Shown: positions 44,086-55,554, numbered from the stretch's first letter. The stretch: 64,000 bases of DNA from Saccopteryx bilineata (GCF_036850765.1 NC_089493.1:125618239-125682238); one strand, 5' to 3'. Program-made: numbers and translations. The notes: generated from the sequence alone by a model not told the origin.

Positions 44086-46649
44086 GCCAATGTCTCCTAA
44101 TTCCTCACCCCTGCTATGGTTTCCATCACAATAATTAGGTTAATCTGTTCTAAAACTTCATCTGTAAAGACAAATAAACTCTGTGTTCTTTTGTATGTAA
44201 CATCTTTGTTCCTCTTGTCTCCCTCCCTCTTCCATGAATTCCTCTCATTGCTGTAGGCCCTTTCACTGCCCCTGTAGTCATCAGGACCACTGGATGTGGG
44301 TCTGGGCATCAATCACCCTGTTCTGCCTCTCCTTAAATACAAGGAACTACCAGAACCTTATTGTTCTCTACTCCCAAACCTGGTACTACCTGGGATCTAG
44401 GCAAGAGTCTGGTAACCTAGACACATCTTTACTAGGGGAATGAGTCTCCACTGGTGGGAGCAGTGGGAGGCAGTGGATCTTTGAGTAAGGGGGCTCCTTT
44501 CTTCCATATCTTCCATATTCTCCTGGACCACAACAGCTCACCCCATTGAGAACCAGGACTTGATCAGCTGTCTGGTCTCACCTCCCTGAGCATTGGGCTC
44601 AAAGCCTGATGGACAAGAGAAAACTTCAGAGGGTGAAGGCCTTGCTTTTAGCCAAAGGGCCATTACCTGAGCAGCTCTACTAAGCATGCCACTGCCAAGA
44701 TGCCCACAGCCCAACAATACATTGAAGGTCCCCAGCTGGAGATAGTGTCCTGAGGTAGGATGGTGTCCTGCCAGCTTCTCCTAGACCCTTCCAAACCCAT
44801 TTGGATAACTCTTCTGGGGGCGTCAAGGAAGAGGCTACAGGGAGCCCCAGGAAAGCCCCAGACGGAGGCAGGAGAGGATAAATAGTTCCAGAAGCCAGTA
44901 ATATATGCACAATGAACCCTGGAGATGCAAGAGGAAGCTTTTTCACAAAATTATCTCTTTTAAATACCATTCAGGATTTTAAAGAAGTGATTTCTTCTGA
45001 AGAGTGGGCAGAGGGTTCCTAGGGCCGGGGGCTGAGGCCAATCGAAGAGGAGCCTCCGCTGGAGTGCGGCAAAGGGATTCAAAAGGGAAGCATCCTCACA
45101 GAAGGGACACTTGCATGGGGTTGGCACTGACCTGGCCACGGTACACAAACAGCACACCTGAATGCTCCAGATGATGTCAGGACAGACAGAAGGGCACGCA
45201 GGGGATGAGGACCTCCTCTCCGGGGGTAGTTTCTCAGCAGCCCACTCTCTACAGATCTCTGTACACCTGCCCATAGAAGAGCTCCCTGCAGGAGCTACCA
45301 GTCCCCACACAACAGCAGACCCTGGTGCCCACGGTCTCCAGGCTCTCACCATGCTGGGCAATCACTAATACCTGTTTTGTCATTTTGCATTGACCACAAC
45401 CTATGCACTTAGGACTATTATCTTCCCCATCAGTGTGATCAGAGACAGGGCTCAAAATGTCAAACAAGTTGCCCAAGGCATGAGCCCAGATGCATCCATG
45501 TGTGTCCTCTGCCATGCTCTCTGTAGAACCATGTCTGAGAGGGTGAAGAGCTGGGGTCCATGAAGTGCATGCTCCTCAAGGGTGCACATGGCAGGTTAAC
45601 CATTGGCTGCCCTCCAGCAAGGTCTGAGGGGCATAAAATCAATGTACTTAGAAAGCGTGAAATGATGGTACTTAACTAGGATGGTAACACCAGCACAGAG
45701 CAGCATCATTTTTACTTTCCTATCAGCTTCTTATCATTAGGGACCAAAAGTTTGGAACATTATAGGTTGGGGTAGGGGTTTTTTTCCCAACAGAAGTTCA
45801 GAAGTAGTGAGTTCCAAGCCAGATTCTGCTCCACCTGCTCCAGGTGCGACCTTGGAGTAAGAGAGAGGAAGGGAATCTTAATGTGGTTCGAGCATATAGA
45901 GAAGATGTCAGGAGGACCCACTAAGAGGAAGGTCTGGAGGTGGGCAGACCTCCCCATTGAGATCAAGGGTCTCTTTTCCCAGAGGAAGATGGACTGTGCC
46001 TACAATGTGTCTGCAGATGGGCCCACTCCCCTGAGTTTATCCCCTTACTTGAGATGTGCAGTTTTGGGGGAACAATACCTACAGTAGTAACCATGATGCA
46101 CAAGGGTTATCCATCACCCTCACTTGTCATCCTCCAGCCAAATTGGAACATAATACAAAAATAGCCTACCATAAAGAGCAGTGACCATTTTTTTAAATGG
46201 ATTAGATGCAAAGGAAACTTCCTTTCATTCAGGTCCATGACAGCTCCCAAAGGGCGTCTCTCTGTTGCAGTCAGCAAACCCACATCTGATTAGAGGCTGA
46301 GCTATGATAAGATGCCTCAGATACAGAGGCAGATGGGGGGGACAGTATGACTGACAGTCACAGTGCCATGATACCTCTCAGGCACTGCCTCACACTTTCA
46401 AACAAGAACCAGCTTGGACTCTCAGTAAACAAGCCTAAAGAGGGGAAACCCCTTCTCATCCTGGAAGACATCCCAGGCTCCTAGACCTTCCCAGTTTCTT
46501 AAAGGATTGTCTCTGTGCCCATTTAAACGTTGTATTTGTTCAAAAGAGGGGACCCATGAACCCGGAACCAGAATAAAAGTATTCCACAAATATTCTTATT
46601 TAAATAACATTTTAAAAAATAGATCATGTTCAATGGTGAGGAACTACTA
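44086..46649. other. Intergenic, no gene supported
   Basis: Mostly unique sequence. On the minus strand between about 45640 and 44960 there are overlapping Cys-rich frames in two phases (for example 45361-44960) that could be an eroded pseudogene, but I recognise no parent and see no intact domain. Confidence 0.45.
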
Positions 46650-47330
46650 AATTATTGAATCCCTTGAAGCATCCTATAGGCTATAAAGTGGCTCATGAAA
46701 CCCCATAAAAGAATGCAATAAATAGTCGGGAAGGAATGCCGGGTTCCATGTCAGAATGTATATACGAGCCAACGCTAAACATCTTCGTGCAATCTTTCCA
46801 CTTAAACCAATGATTAAACAGATTAAACAGATGATTAAACAAGCAAAGATTAATGAAACAAGTAAAGTCATCAAATCTGTATGAGTGTATAAACGAATGA
46901 TTCCAGACAATATTAGAACAAATTGTCTAAAACTAATAGCAAATGCATCAGTGCCGTCCCAACAGCTTTTGTTGGGCTCTCACTTGGATGCAATCAAAAC
47001 ATTTGTTTAAACTAAGACAGATATGAGGCGCTTAGATGTCAGTTTCTTGAAAGGGAAAAATAAAACAAAGGCAATTTTTTCGTTAAGGCAATTGGCACGC
47101 CAACCAGGCTGCATTACCGAGGAATCTATGAACAGCACCACCGTGACATGAAGACATGTAATGTCACCCTGGCTATTTTATAAACCAGTTGTGCCCAAAC
47201 AATAAATGTAAGTAAGCCAAAAAGAAGGTGGAGATACCTAACCTACTTGAGGATGTGCAAAGGAGAGGGGAAAAAATGTTCAAATGTCCTCCAGCTCTTT
47301 AGAAGCCCCCTTTTAAGTATTGGTTATTGC
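46650..47330. promoter_or_regulatory. Strong candidate conserved non-coding element
   Basis: About 680 bp without repeats, A/T-rich but with scattered intact CpGs. Features include three spaced forkhead-like cores (GATTAAACAGATTAAACAG, then GATTAAACAAGC), ACAAGCAAAGATTAATG, ACAATATTAGAACAAATTGT (SOX-like inverted pair) and TTAAGGCAATTGGCACGCCA. Such density and the lack of decay are typical of deeply conserved developmental enhancers. It is the best such block in the window, but conservation must be tested by alignment. Confidence 0.4.
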
Positions 47331-48493
47331 TATGCTAATTACCACAAAGGTTTATCTCTTCTTCTTTCTTTGAGGGGCCACTGTTACTCCCTGTGTACTA
47401 TTGGAAGAAATAAAATGGTATTTTTTTTTAGCAAGTATGCTCCATTCAGGTTTTTTCCATTAATTAAAATAAACTAGTGAGTTTTTTTAAGCCTCTCCTG
47501 AGGATACACACTTGTTTCAACCCTGCTGGCTGACCGAGAGCTTCTCGCAGCCCGTCACTTGTAACTCGTCACACAGGGCATTGGAGTTCTTGTTGGTCCC
47601 AGGGTCACCCTTGGGCCAGCATCCTGCTCCAGGAAGAGCCCCAACCTGCTGCAGCAGGAACTTCATTTTAAACGTGGACTTCAGGTAGAGTTTGAAAACC
47701 ACAGATTTGCCCATGTGGGGCTCACAAAATGTCCTAGGCATGATGGCAAACGAGTGAAGAGGGAAGGGACATGGTCGGTCCTTTGCCAAGGCAAGGATGT
47801 GTAAGAAATGCTTTGAAACCAATGCTTTGGTAAGAGTGACCAGCTAGGAGTCAGCTGCTGGGTTTCCATGGGGACCACAGAGTGTTTCCCTGAAACACAG
47901 AGTATCTTGACCCAGTGTCTGCCCCACTCACTGTGGCTGGCCTGCTGCTGCCCCAGCTCTGATCGTGCATTCAAAATAAGAGAGGGCTTGGTCGAGACTG
48001 CTGGATGGCAAGCAGCAAAAGTCAAACTAGTCTAGGCAAAAAAAAAAAAAAAAAGGAAAAGAAAAGAAAAAGAAAAAAGTTAAGCTGTTGGCTTGTTTGT
48101 TTTTTGTAAAAATACAGAGTGCCTCCCAGAACCCACAGACAGGTGCCACTTCAGGAAAGCACTGGTGTGGGGCTGACAGCCCTAAGGACCCACCCCACCC
48201 CTGCTCTGCAGCTTCCCTACGAGTCACTATCTCACACTTTCTGCGGACCAGCTCCCTCTCCACGCCTGGCTGCCGCACAGATCACAGCTGCCTGGCCAAC
48301 TACACCCTGGACACGCTATCTCTAGCCACTGAAGGACTTGTCTCTTAGGCCAAATCCCAAACACAAGGGGATAGACCTGTGTGGCCCTGTTTGGATGGTG
48401 ACTGCTGGTCTGATCAGCTACAGGAGCGAGACCATGTAGAATAGTCATGCCTATGGCGGAACCACTCCAGTGCATGGCAGGATGGAGACAGAG

Positions 48494-48495
<2 letters not shown>
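47331..48495. other. Intergenic, no gene supported
   Basis: A 101-codon minus-strand frame at 47822-47517 has no recognised domain. An A/G-rich low-complexity run lies at 48039-48080. No other feature seen. Confidence 0.45.

Positions 48496-48539
<44 letters not shown>
48496..48539 (+). repeat. (AC)n microsatellite
   Basis: About 22 uninterrupted AC units, followed by a weak minus-strand MIR core at 48545-48640 (GATTTGCCCAGGGTCACTAA). Confidence 0.97.
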
Positions 48540-48542
<3 letters not shown>

Positions 48543-48979
48543 GGTGTCCTCAGGAAAAGGGAAGCACAGTGATTTGCCCAGGGTCACTAAGTGCTGACAG
48601 CAGGATTGGAACCCAGAGACGTCCATCACGGCCTCTGTCTCCTCTGCTTCTTCACTGTCACCTTCCTGGACCCATGCCCATCTTTGGCTTGTGTAAGGTA
48701 AGTGAGCCTTGTCATCACTCCCTTCTTCCCTCCGCACACTGGCATCTCCCTGTCAGCACCCAGACTGCTCTTCAGTGCCCACCAGCTGCCCCCTCGCTGC
48801 TCAGTGAATAGCTTGCCCACTGGGCACCTTAGTGTAACATCCTCATCTCTGCAGGTGATTTGCTACTTGATATGGTGAAGCAGTCAATCTGCCAGCACCA
48901 GATAGCCCCAAGGCACTGACTCGAAGGGATCAACCTCACATGCTCCCCACTCATTCTGAATATGAGGCACCAGGGAAAG

Positions 48980-49110
48980 GAAGAGATCAGAAACTTTAGA
49001 GTCAGAGTCGCCCAGGTTGAAGCCTTAGTTCTGTGCTTTGTGTGATTTGCGAACAAGCTCTCTAATATTTCCATGTCTCAGTTCCTTTCTGAGCCTCAGT
49101 CCTCCCCAAA
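48980..49110 (+). mobile_element. MIR fragment
   Basis: CGCCCAGGTTGAAGCC and CATGTCTCAGTTCCTTTCTG lie in MIR order on the plus strand. Confidence 0.55.
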
Positions 49111-50656
49111 GCAGAGCTCAAGAAACAGGCTTGCACGCAGGTCTTTTATTTTGGAAGGGATCCTGAGAACAGAAGTGAAGGACCAGCCAGTGGACCATGG
49201 AAAATGGGAAGCCTGTACAATTCTGTAGTATCCAGGAGGCCACTGCTGGTGTGGCCTTCTGGGCAGCCTTCTGAACTGCATCACAGAACCGTTTACCCGG
49301 CAAAGAAGGAGAGAACATCCTCGCTGGTCCCTGAGCCTTACCTCTCACTGCGGCTCCAGGGACACTCGCTGGTGCAACGGCTTCCCCAGACGCCTCCTGC
49401 TTTGGGATCCCAGAAGCCCCAGGGTAGGAAGTGAGAGCTTTGGAACAAAGCTGGGAAAAGCTGCTCAGAACTGGTCACCGCCACAGTGACTGGAGCAAGA
49501 CAGAGACCAAAATTTGCAATGACACCAGAAGATATTGATCCAGTTCCCCACAGGGTCCTTACAGGGTAAGAGCAGGGTATTAGCCCAGAATCTGAGCTGA
49601 AAGCAACAGAAACTGACTCGGTTACCACAAGCAGTAAGGACTCTCAGAATCAGCAGGGATCTGAACAATAAGGCTTGGAAAGTGGAAAAATAAAACAAGA
49701 AAAACAAAAACTAACAGAGCTGCAGATGGCCAAACAGCAGACAACACACCAAGTTTTAGTAAGAACAAGCCAGCTGGGGTACTTGCCCCATGTCCACTGC
49801 TGTTGAATTGTCAGGAATCCATTCAAATGGTCCCTTCATCTTTGATCATTTGCTCATGAATCAGAGTCTAGCCAGGAGCAATTGGCAGGTCCTAGGCTAC
49901 GTGTCCACACCTAAATACTCCAGGAGAACAAGGGAGGAAGCATCTTGCCCTATTTGCTGTCCTAGGTGGAACACAGGGCTTTGTCTCCCACAAAGACTCA
50001 CCCAGAGAAAGTGGATATGGATTTTGGGAGCCCAAAGAATGGAACTCAGAGGCTGACACCTGGTAGGTGCTCAGTAAACAGCAGTTTGTGAAGGAGTTGC
50101 CATTCTGACTTTCCCCAGACCGTCCTGGTCCCATACCACATGCTGCGACTGACCAGCGGACCCTGGAGGCACAGCAGTCCTCATTAAAGCCAAACCCAGA
50201 GCCCCCAGGGAGGACTGCTGTGCTAATGATTTCTCAGCTGTTTGTGCTCAGTGTTGCCTCCCTGCAGGATGCACTTTGATTTCTGCGGCCCAGGGAGATG
50301 TTTGAGTTTCCTGCAGAAATTCTTCCTCCTCTCAAGCCCTGGAGAATTCTAGGTTTTATGTTTTGTTTTAATGAGGAAGGCACTGCTTTCCACCATCATG
50401 GTGTGGGAGATACACCATCATAGCATGTAAAATCTAGAAGGGATTCTAGAGGTAATCTTCGTACAGGAAGAGGATGCAGAGGATAGAAAAAGATATCCAA
50501 GATCACACAGCTAATGTGAACAATAGGGCAGGAGCAAGACTCAGTTACAGTATGTCATCTGCTCTCCACTTTGGATTGATCAGCTACATGCACCGCCCCC
50601 ACCCCCAAAACACACACACAATGGTTTAACCCAATTACATCTCTAGAATTTGCTTT
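49111..50656. other. Intergenic, no gene supported
   Basis: Unique-looking sequence. A MIR-like minus-strand relic lies at about 50470-50560 (AAGATCACACAGCTAATG). Open frames are short and domain-free. Confidence 0.45.
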
Positions 50657-50861
50657 AAAAAGAGGCTCATTGGCCTTGCCTGTGATGGCACAGTGGATAA
50701 AGTGTCGACCTGGAATGCTGAGGTCACCAGTTCAAAACCCCAGGTTTGCTGGGTTAAGGCACATACAAGAAGCAACTACTATGAGTTGATGTTTCTTGCT
50801 CTTTCCTCCCTTTCTCTCTCTCCTCTCTCTAAAAAAAATAAAACAAGAAAAAGAAGCTCAT
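50657..50861 (+). repeat. 14-bp target duplication pair around SINE
   Basis: AAAAAGAGGCTCAT at 50657-50670 and AAAAAGAAGCTCAT at 50848-50861, one mismatch. Confidence 0.85.
50671..50847 (+). mobile_element. tRNA-derived bat SINE, short form
   Basis: Same architecture as 2358-2555: head TGGCCTTGCCTGTGATGGCA, A box (GATGGCACAGTGGATAAAGTG), B box (AGTTCAAAACCCC), CT-rich middle and an A-rich tail. Flanked by 14-bp duplications with one mismatch. Confidence 0.88.
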
Positions 50862-51044
50862 GAGACACAGAATCAGGTAGCACCCTACCTTGCCCCTCCT
50901 GAGTGGTGGCCACGTCCTCTGTGTTGGCAATAATAGTACATCAAGTGACCAGTTGCGATGAGCCAACTTGAAGACCATGAAGATCTGCAAATTTGCCAAG
51001 ACAAGGAAATCTCCACCAGACTCCAAAACCTGATATTGGAAAGA

Positions 51045-51165
51045 ATGTTGACAATTGTTACATCCAATTGCCTTGTTTCACCAATAAAGAAAAACCCAAA
51101 GACAGTGAATTTCCCAAGGTCACACAGCTAATCAGTGGCAGAGCCAGGCCTAGAATTTGAATTCT
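51045..51165 (-). mobile_element. MIR fragment
   Basis: CCAAGGTCACACAGCTAATC and AGTGGCAGAGCCAGGCCTAG form the MIR core complement. Confidence 0.65.
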
Positions 51166-51169
51166 ACTC

Positions 51170-52402
51170 TCCAAGTTTTGTGTTTTTATGCTGGAGAAAG
51201 TGTCCCACCCCAAATTGCTCAGCAGTTGAGTCATCTTTGACAAAACCCTTTGGCAAACTTTCACCTTCCCTTTGTCTTCAAAAACAGCATCCTTGTATTC
51301 CACTTTGCAATCATTCAGTTGCTACCCTAAAATTACAGCAGCCTTATTTGCTTATTTTAGCTACAATGGGTCTAAATTTTACACTCAGTGTGTGAGCGTC
51401 TCAAAGCCAGAATCAATCCCCAGGCGTGGCTGTTTTTGAGTGGAGACTGTGAAGACCAGTTATGGCCCAAAAAATCAAAGAGGAAAGGATTTAGAGAGCT
51501 TCAGCCCTTTCCACATTTCTTGGGTCACTAAAGAAGCTACTTCCATTAAGAAATCTCACTTGTCTGTAACCCAAGAAATAAATCAGGTGCTCAACTGAAT
51601 CACACTTCCAGGGTGGCTTTCTCATCAAGCATCAGGGAGTTGGCACTGCGGACACCAATATTTATAGATCGGGTCAGGCAATGACACATTAAACATTTCT
51701 AAAAAACAGAGGTCTTTGCATGCCTGACAGCAACAGGGAGTAGGAAGGAAATGGAGCATTGGAAATTGGCAGAACGTTTCAAGCCATCTTTGAGGACCTG
51801 GAAGGCAGTGTAGGAGGTAGGCAGGGACTCCCAGGGGATGGTTAACATCTATTTCGTTAGCCGGTAGTCTCTTCGATTCGAGGCAGTTGTTTGAATTGTG
51901 GGTGTTTTAACAAACAGTATGCCTTTCAGCTTCAATACATCTTTGTGTTCCTGCAGTGCTTAGCACATACCTGATGCACAGCAGTGGGCTGGACACAGAA
52001 CCAGCTGGGCCCTTGCAGGAATGTATCCAGTGGTAACTGACAGGAGGCTGAGTCAGCCCACAGTGCTGGTGAACCTTGGGCAAGCCATGATCTTCCCAGA
52101 ACATATAGCATTCATATGGACAGGATGGGGTGGGAAATTCTGTTCAGGGACCCCTGGGACTCATCCCTCCACCACATGGGTTTATAAAGATTTCATAAGC
52201 CCTTCTCTATGTACACACCTGGGCCCCCAGCTTAGCAAATGCAGCAAATGAGTGTTATTACCTCAGATGACTAAAAAATTTCTTACGGGGACTGTTCAAA
52301 ATTATCAGAAGCTTGCTAAATTCAATCATATTAGACAATTAGTTATTATTTTTCCCCCTACTCACCAAAAGTCGGAGGGCAACCTGGTTAGGAATGCTTT
52401 TT
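51170..52402. other. Intergenic, no gene seen
   Basis: Unique-looking sequence without a supported exon or young repeat. Confidence 0.5.
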
Positions 52403-52775
52403 AAAAATGTTATATTTTCAGACCCTGGACGGTTGGCTCAGCGGTAGAGCGTCGGCCTGGCGTGCGGAAGTCCCGGGTTCAATTCCCGGCCAGGGCACAC
52501 AGGAGAGGCGCCCATCTGCTTCTCCACCCCTCCCCCTCTCCTTCCTCTCTGTCTCTCTCTTCCCCTCCCGCAGCCGAGGCTCCATTGGAGCAAAAGTTGG
52601 CCCGGGCGCTGGGGATGGCTCCTTCGCCTCTGCCCCAGGCGCTAGAGTGGCTCTGGTGGGCGTGCCGGGTGGATCCCGGTCGGGTGCATGCAGGAGTCTG
52701 TCTGACTGCCTCCCCGTTTCCAGCTTCAGAAAAATACAAAAAAATAAATAAATAAAATAAAAATGTTATATTTTC
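52403..52775 (+). repeat. 17-bp target duplication pair around SINE
   Basis: AAAAATGTTATATTTTC at 52403-52419 and 52759-52775, identical. Confidence 0.9.
52420..52758 (+). mobile_element. Bat SINE, long form with internal deletion
   Basis: Head GACCCTGGACGGTTGGCTCAG, A box TGGCTCAGCGGTAGAGCG, B box GGGTTCAATTCCCGG. Relative to the 42554 copy it lacks the stretch around the GGGCAGAGCATCGCC repeats (joined at CTCTGGTGGGCGTGCCGG). Tail AATAAATAAATAAAATAAA. Confidence 0.92.
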
Positions 52776-52844
52776 TCTGAATTATATAATTGTGTGTTTG
52801 ATTGAATCGGCCACATAATTTCTCCTGCACTGGGTAGTTTGTGG

Positions 52845-52848
<4 letters not shown>

Positions 52849-52879
<31 letters not shown>
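52849..52879 (+). repeat. (GA)n tract, left of SINE
   Basis: About 15 GA units directly abutting the SINE at 52880; a matching tract follows it at 53137-53171. Confidence 0.95.
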
Positions 52880-52880
<1 letters not shown>

Positions 52881-53131
52881 CCTTGACCAGTTGGATCAAT
52901 GGATAGAGTGTCGGCCCGGTATATGGACATCCCAGGTTTGATCCCTGGTCAAGGCACACATGAGAAATGACCATCTGCTTCTCTTCCCATCCCTCTTCCC
53001 TTTCTCTCTTTCTTCCTTTCTCTCAGCCAGTGGATCAATTGGTCTGAGCATTGGCCCCAGATGGGGGTTGCCAGGTGGATCCTGGTTGGGGTGCATGTGG
53101 GAGTCTGTCTCTCTGTCTCTTTTCTTCTCAC

Positions 53132-53136
<5 letters not shown>
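52880..53136 (+). mobile_element. Bat SINE lying between two (GA)n tracts
   Basis: Head GCCTTGACCAGTTGGATCAA with A box (TGGATCAATGGATAGAGTG) and B box (GGTTTGATCCCTGG), then the CT-rich body and GGTGGATCCTGGTTGGGG, ending CTTAAAA. Because both flanks are GA repeats, the target duplication cannot be separated from the microsatellite. Confidence 0.85.

Positions 53137-53171
<35 letters not shown>
53137..53171 (+). repeat. (GA)n tract, right of SINE
   Basis: About 17 GA units after the SINE. Confidence 0.95.
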
Positions 53172-53173
<2 letters not shown>

Positions 53174-53349
53174 AAGCTAATGGAAGTTCAGAGCAGGACA
53201 AGGTGAGGATAGGATGGGCATTTCTTTAAGCTAACTGGGCTGGCATTTCTGCTAGTCATTCTGTTTTTCCTTAGATGACTATACCTCCCTCAGTCCATGT
53301 GATCAGGGTGAGGTTATGTCATAGGCTCCCCTCCCACCAAGGTTTAGGC

Positions 53350-53545
53350 AGATACTCCTCTGACCAATCAGAGAAATGCATCTATTTGAACACTGATTGG
53401 TTCAGGATGGATACCCTCTGACCAATCAGAGACGTATGTATCAACTTGAATGTAGTGATTGGCTCAGTACAGGTACCCTTTCTGACCAATCAGAGTGATG
53501 TCTACCTACTTGTATGCAGTGTTTGGTTTGGGATGTGGGGAGAAA
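53350..53545 (+). repeat. Tandem CCAAT-box units (about 58-64 bp x3)
   Basis: CTGACCAATCAGAG occurs at about 53360, 53418 and 53482. The first two units also carry an opposite-strand CCAAT later (CTGATTGG, GTGATTGG), and the third has a degenerate GTTTGG at that place. The motif is partly palindromic (CTGA-CCAA-TCAG). Directly repeated CCAAT boxes are typical of LTR U3 enhancers, so this may be an LTR remnant, but no TG...CA ends were found. Confidence 0.75.
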
Positions 53546-53629
53546 GGATACATCTTGCTTCTAAATTACAAGCTATAAGGAATCGGGTTTGGTGTCCGCA
53601 GGGGTCATTTTTTTTTTTTTACTCCATAT

Positions 53630-54270
53630 GATGAAGGTCCATGACTCATAGAAGGAAATAATGAAAAGAGATAGAGAGGGAGAGGCATAGTTTCAAATAT
53701 AAAATGTGTTCCGTTGGATCCATCTGTGCCTAAAGTTAACCATAGATTTCACAGTTGCACAAATGACTTGTTTCTTCTCAAGCTCATTTGAGTTGAGTTT
53801 CTTATCATTACCACCATGGAATGTCTTATTCCTATAGAAATGTCAGGGAGGCTGCCTGGAGCAGGTAGGTCTAGAGCTAAATTTTAGAAAATAGGAGGTT
53901 TATTTGCTTAACTTTGTGGTTGAGATGAAGCTCGTAGAAAATGGAAGAGAGAAAACAAACATAGTTACTGGTACGTGGTATGGGGGTAAAAAAGGAGTGC
54001 AGGGGGTAGTGGAGTCTCAGCTGAGAAGTTAGGCTAGGCCCAGATTACGTAGACTCTGATTAGCAAAGAGAGGAGGGTCCTTGCTTTCCCTACAGCAATG
54101 GAGACCTGTGGCAGGTGTTTGGGCAGAGCCTGGCAGTGCAGAAACAGGCTCGTGGGAGGGTCACTCTGACCTTGGAAACAAAGATCTTTCACAGAGGAAG
54201 TGACCACTTCTGGGTGGTCATCCGAGGCATCTTTTTGCATCAGTGTCTACCGCCACAACTGGAATGAGCA
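53630..54270. other. Intergenic with old repeat remnants
   Basis: 53860-54190 resembles a common diverged eutherian repeat, but I cannot name it. No gene seen. Confidence 0.35.
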
Positions 54271-54279
54271 CGCTATAAG

Positions 54280-54400
54280 GGACCTTAAGGAACCTGGAGT
54301 CCGATTATTACCTTTACAGAAGAGAATACTGATGCCCAGAGAGGAGACATGACGTGCCTGAGATCACTGAACAAGCCAGTGGCAAAACCTGGACTAGGGT
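54280..54400 (-). mobile_element. MIR fragment
   Basis: GATTATTACCTTTACAGAAG, GATGCCCAGAGAGGAGACAT and GCCTGAGATCACTGAACAAG form the MIR complement. Confidence 0.6.
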
Positions 54401-54633
54401 CCCAGTCCCCATGTGCTAAGATTGGAAAAGAAATGAGTCTCTTTATGCAACTTATTTCTGTTGTTGAGTAACAAATTAGCACAAGCACGGGGCCTTCCAA
54501 GAGTGCCCATTTATCAGCTCAGGGCTCCATAGGTCAGCAGTCCCACACAGCACAGCTGGGCATGATGTGATAAAACCAGGTTGTTGACCAGGCTGAGTTC
54601 TCACATGGATGCTCTGAAGGGAAAATACACGTT

Positions 54634-54672
54634 CAAGCTCATTCTTTTTTTTTTTTTTCCAAGCTCATTCTT
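54634..54672 (-). mobile_element. Poly(A)-only insertion flanked by 13-bp duplication
   Basis: CAAGCTCATTCTT occurs at 54634-54646 and 54660-54672, separated only by T12 plus C. On the minus strand this is a bare poly(A) run with a 13-bp target duplication, as expected from an extremely truncated L1-driven insertion. Replication slippage is an alternative. Confidence 0.55.
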
Positions 54673-54886
54673 GTGGGCAGAATTCAGTTCCTTGTGGCTA
54701 CAGGGTGAGGACCCTGTTTGCTGGCTGGCTGTCTCTGGAAGACTGCTCTCAGCTACTGAAGACCATCCAAATTTCTATTCATATGGCCTCTACCTTCAAG
54801 CCAGAAAAAATGTGTATTAAGTCCTTCCCATGCTTCACATCTCTGACTTTCTTTCCTGCAACCAGCTGAAGAAAACACTCTGCTCT

Positions 54887-54933
54887 ATTTATTTCTATTT
54901 ACTTATTTAGTTAGTTATTTTGAGAGAGTCAGG

Positions 54934-54966
<33 letters not shown>

Positions 54967-55170
54967 GAACATTGAGCTGCTCCCATATGTGCCCTGATAA
55001 GGAATCAAACCTGCAACCTCCATGGTCTGGGAACAACGCTCCAGCCAACTGAGCTATCTGGCCCAGAGAGTCGTTGGTTGCTTCTCCTGTGTGCCCTGAC
55101 TGGGGATCAAACCCGCAACCTTGTTATTTCAGGATGATGCTCTTAAGCGACTGAGCTAACCAGCCAGGGC
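54887..55170 (-). mobile_element. Bat SINE, reverse, with two tRNA-like modules
   Basis: On the minus strand it starts GCCCTGGCTGGTTAGCTCAG (A box) with a B box (complement GGGATCAAACCC). A second tRNA-like module follows (complement AGGAATCAAACCTGCAACC and CCAACTGAGCTATCTGGCC), then GACAGACAG/GAGA and an A-rich tail (plus-strand ATTTATTTCTATTTACTTATT). The dimeric head distinguishes it from the other copies. Confidence 0.85.
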
Positions 55171-55186
55171 AAAACACCCCGCTCTT

Positions 55187-55554
55187 GCCCTGGTTGGTTG
55201 ACTCAGTAGTAGAGCGTCGGCCTGGCGTGCAAGAGTCCTGGGTTCGATTCCCAGCCAGGGCACACAGGAGAAGCGCCCATCTGCTTCTCCCTCCCTCCCC
55301 CGCCCTCCTTCCTCTCTGTCTCTCTCTTCCCCTCCCGCAGCCAAGGCTCCATTGGAGCAAAATTGGCCCGGGTGCTGGGGGTGGCTCTGTGGCCTCTGCC
55401 TCAGGTGCTAGAATGGCTCTGGATGCAACAGAGCGACACCCCAGATGGGCAGAGCATCGCCCCCTGGTGGGCATGCGGGTGGATCCCAGTTTGGCGCATG
55501 TGGGAGTCTGTCTGCCTCCCTGTTTCCAACTTCAGAAACAAAACAAAACAAAAC
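55187..55554 (+). mobile_element. Bat SINE, long form
   Basis: Head GCCCTGGTTGGTTGACTCAG, A box (TGACTCAGTAGTAGAGCG), B box (GGGTTCGATTCCCAG), CT-rich spacer, GGCCCGGGTGCTGGGGGTGG and GGGTGGATCCCAGTTTGG, tail of AAAAC repeats. The 16-bp duplications carry one mismatch. Confidence 0.92.

Noticed and set aside
44960..45640. Cys-rich minus-strand frames (133 and 88 codons) in two overlapping phases
   Set aside because: They hint at a decayed zinc-binding protein, but no domain pattern such as RING spacing fits, the frames disagree, and no parent gene is recognised. At best an unidentified pseudogene.
47517..47822. 101-codon minus-strand frame starting MVSKHFLHILALAKDRPC
   Set aside because: No domain, no splice context and no recognised homologue. 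The sequence lies next to a candidate conserved non-coding block, which may explain its open character.
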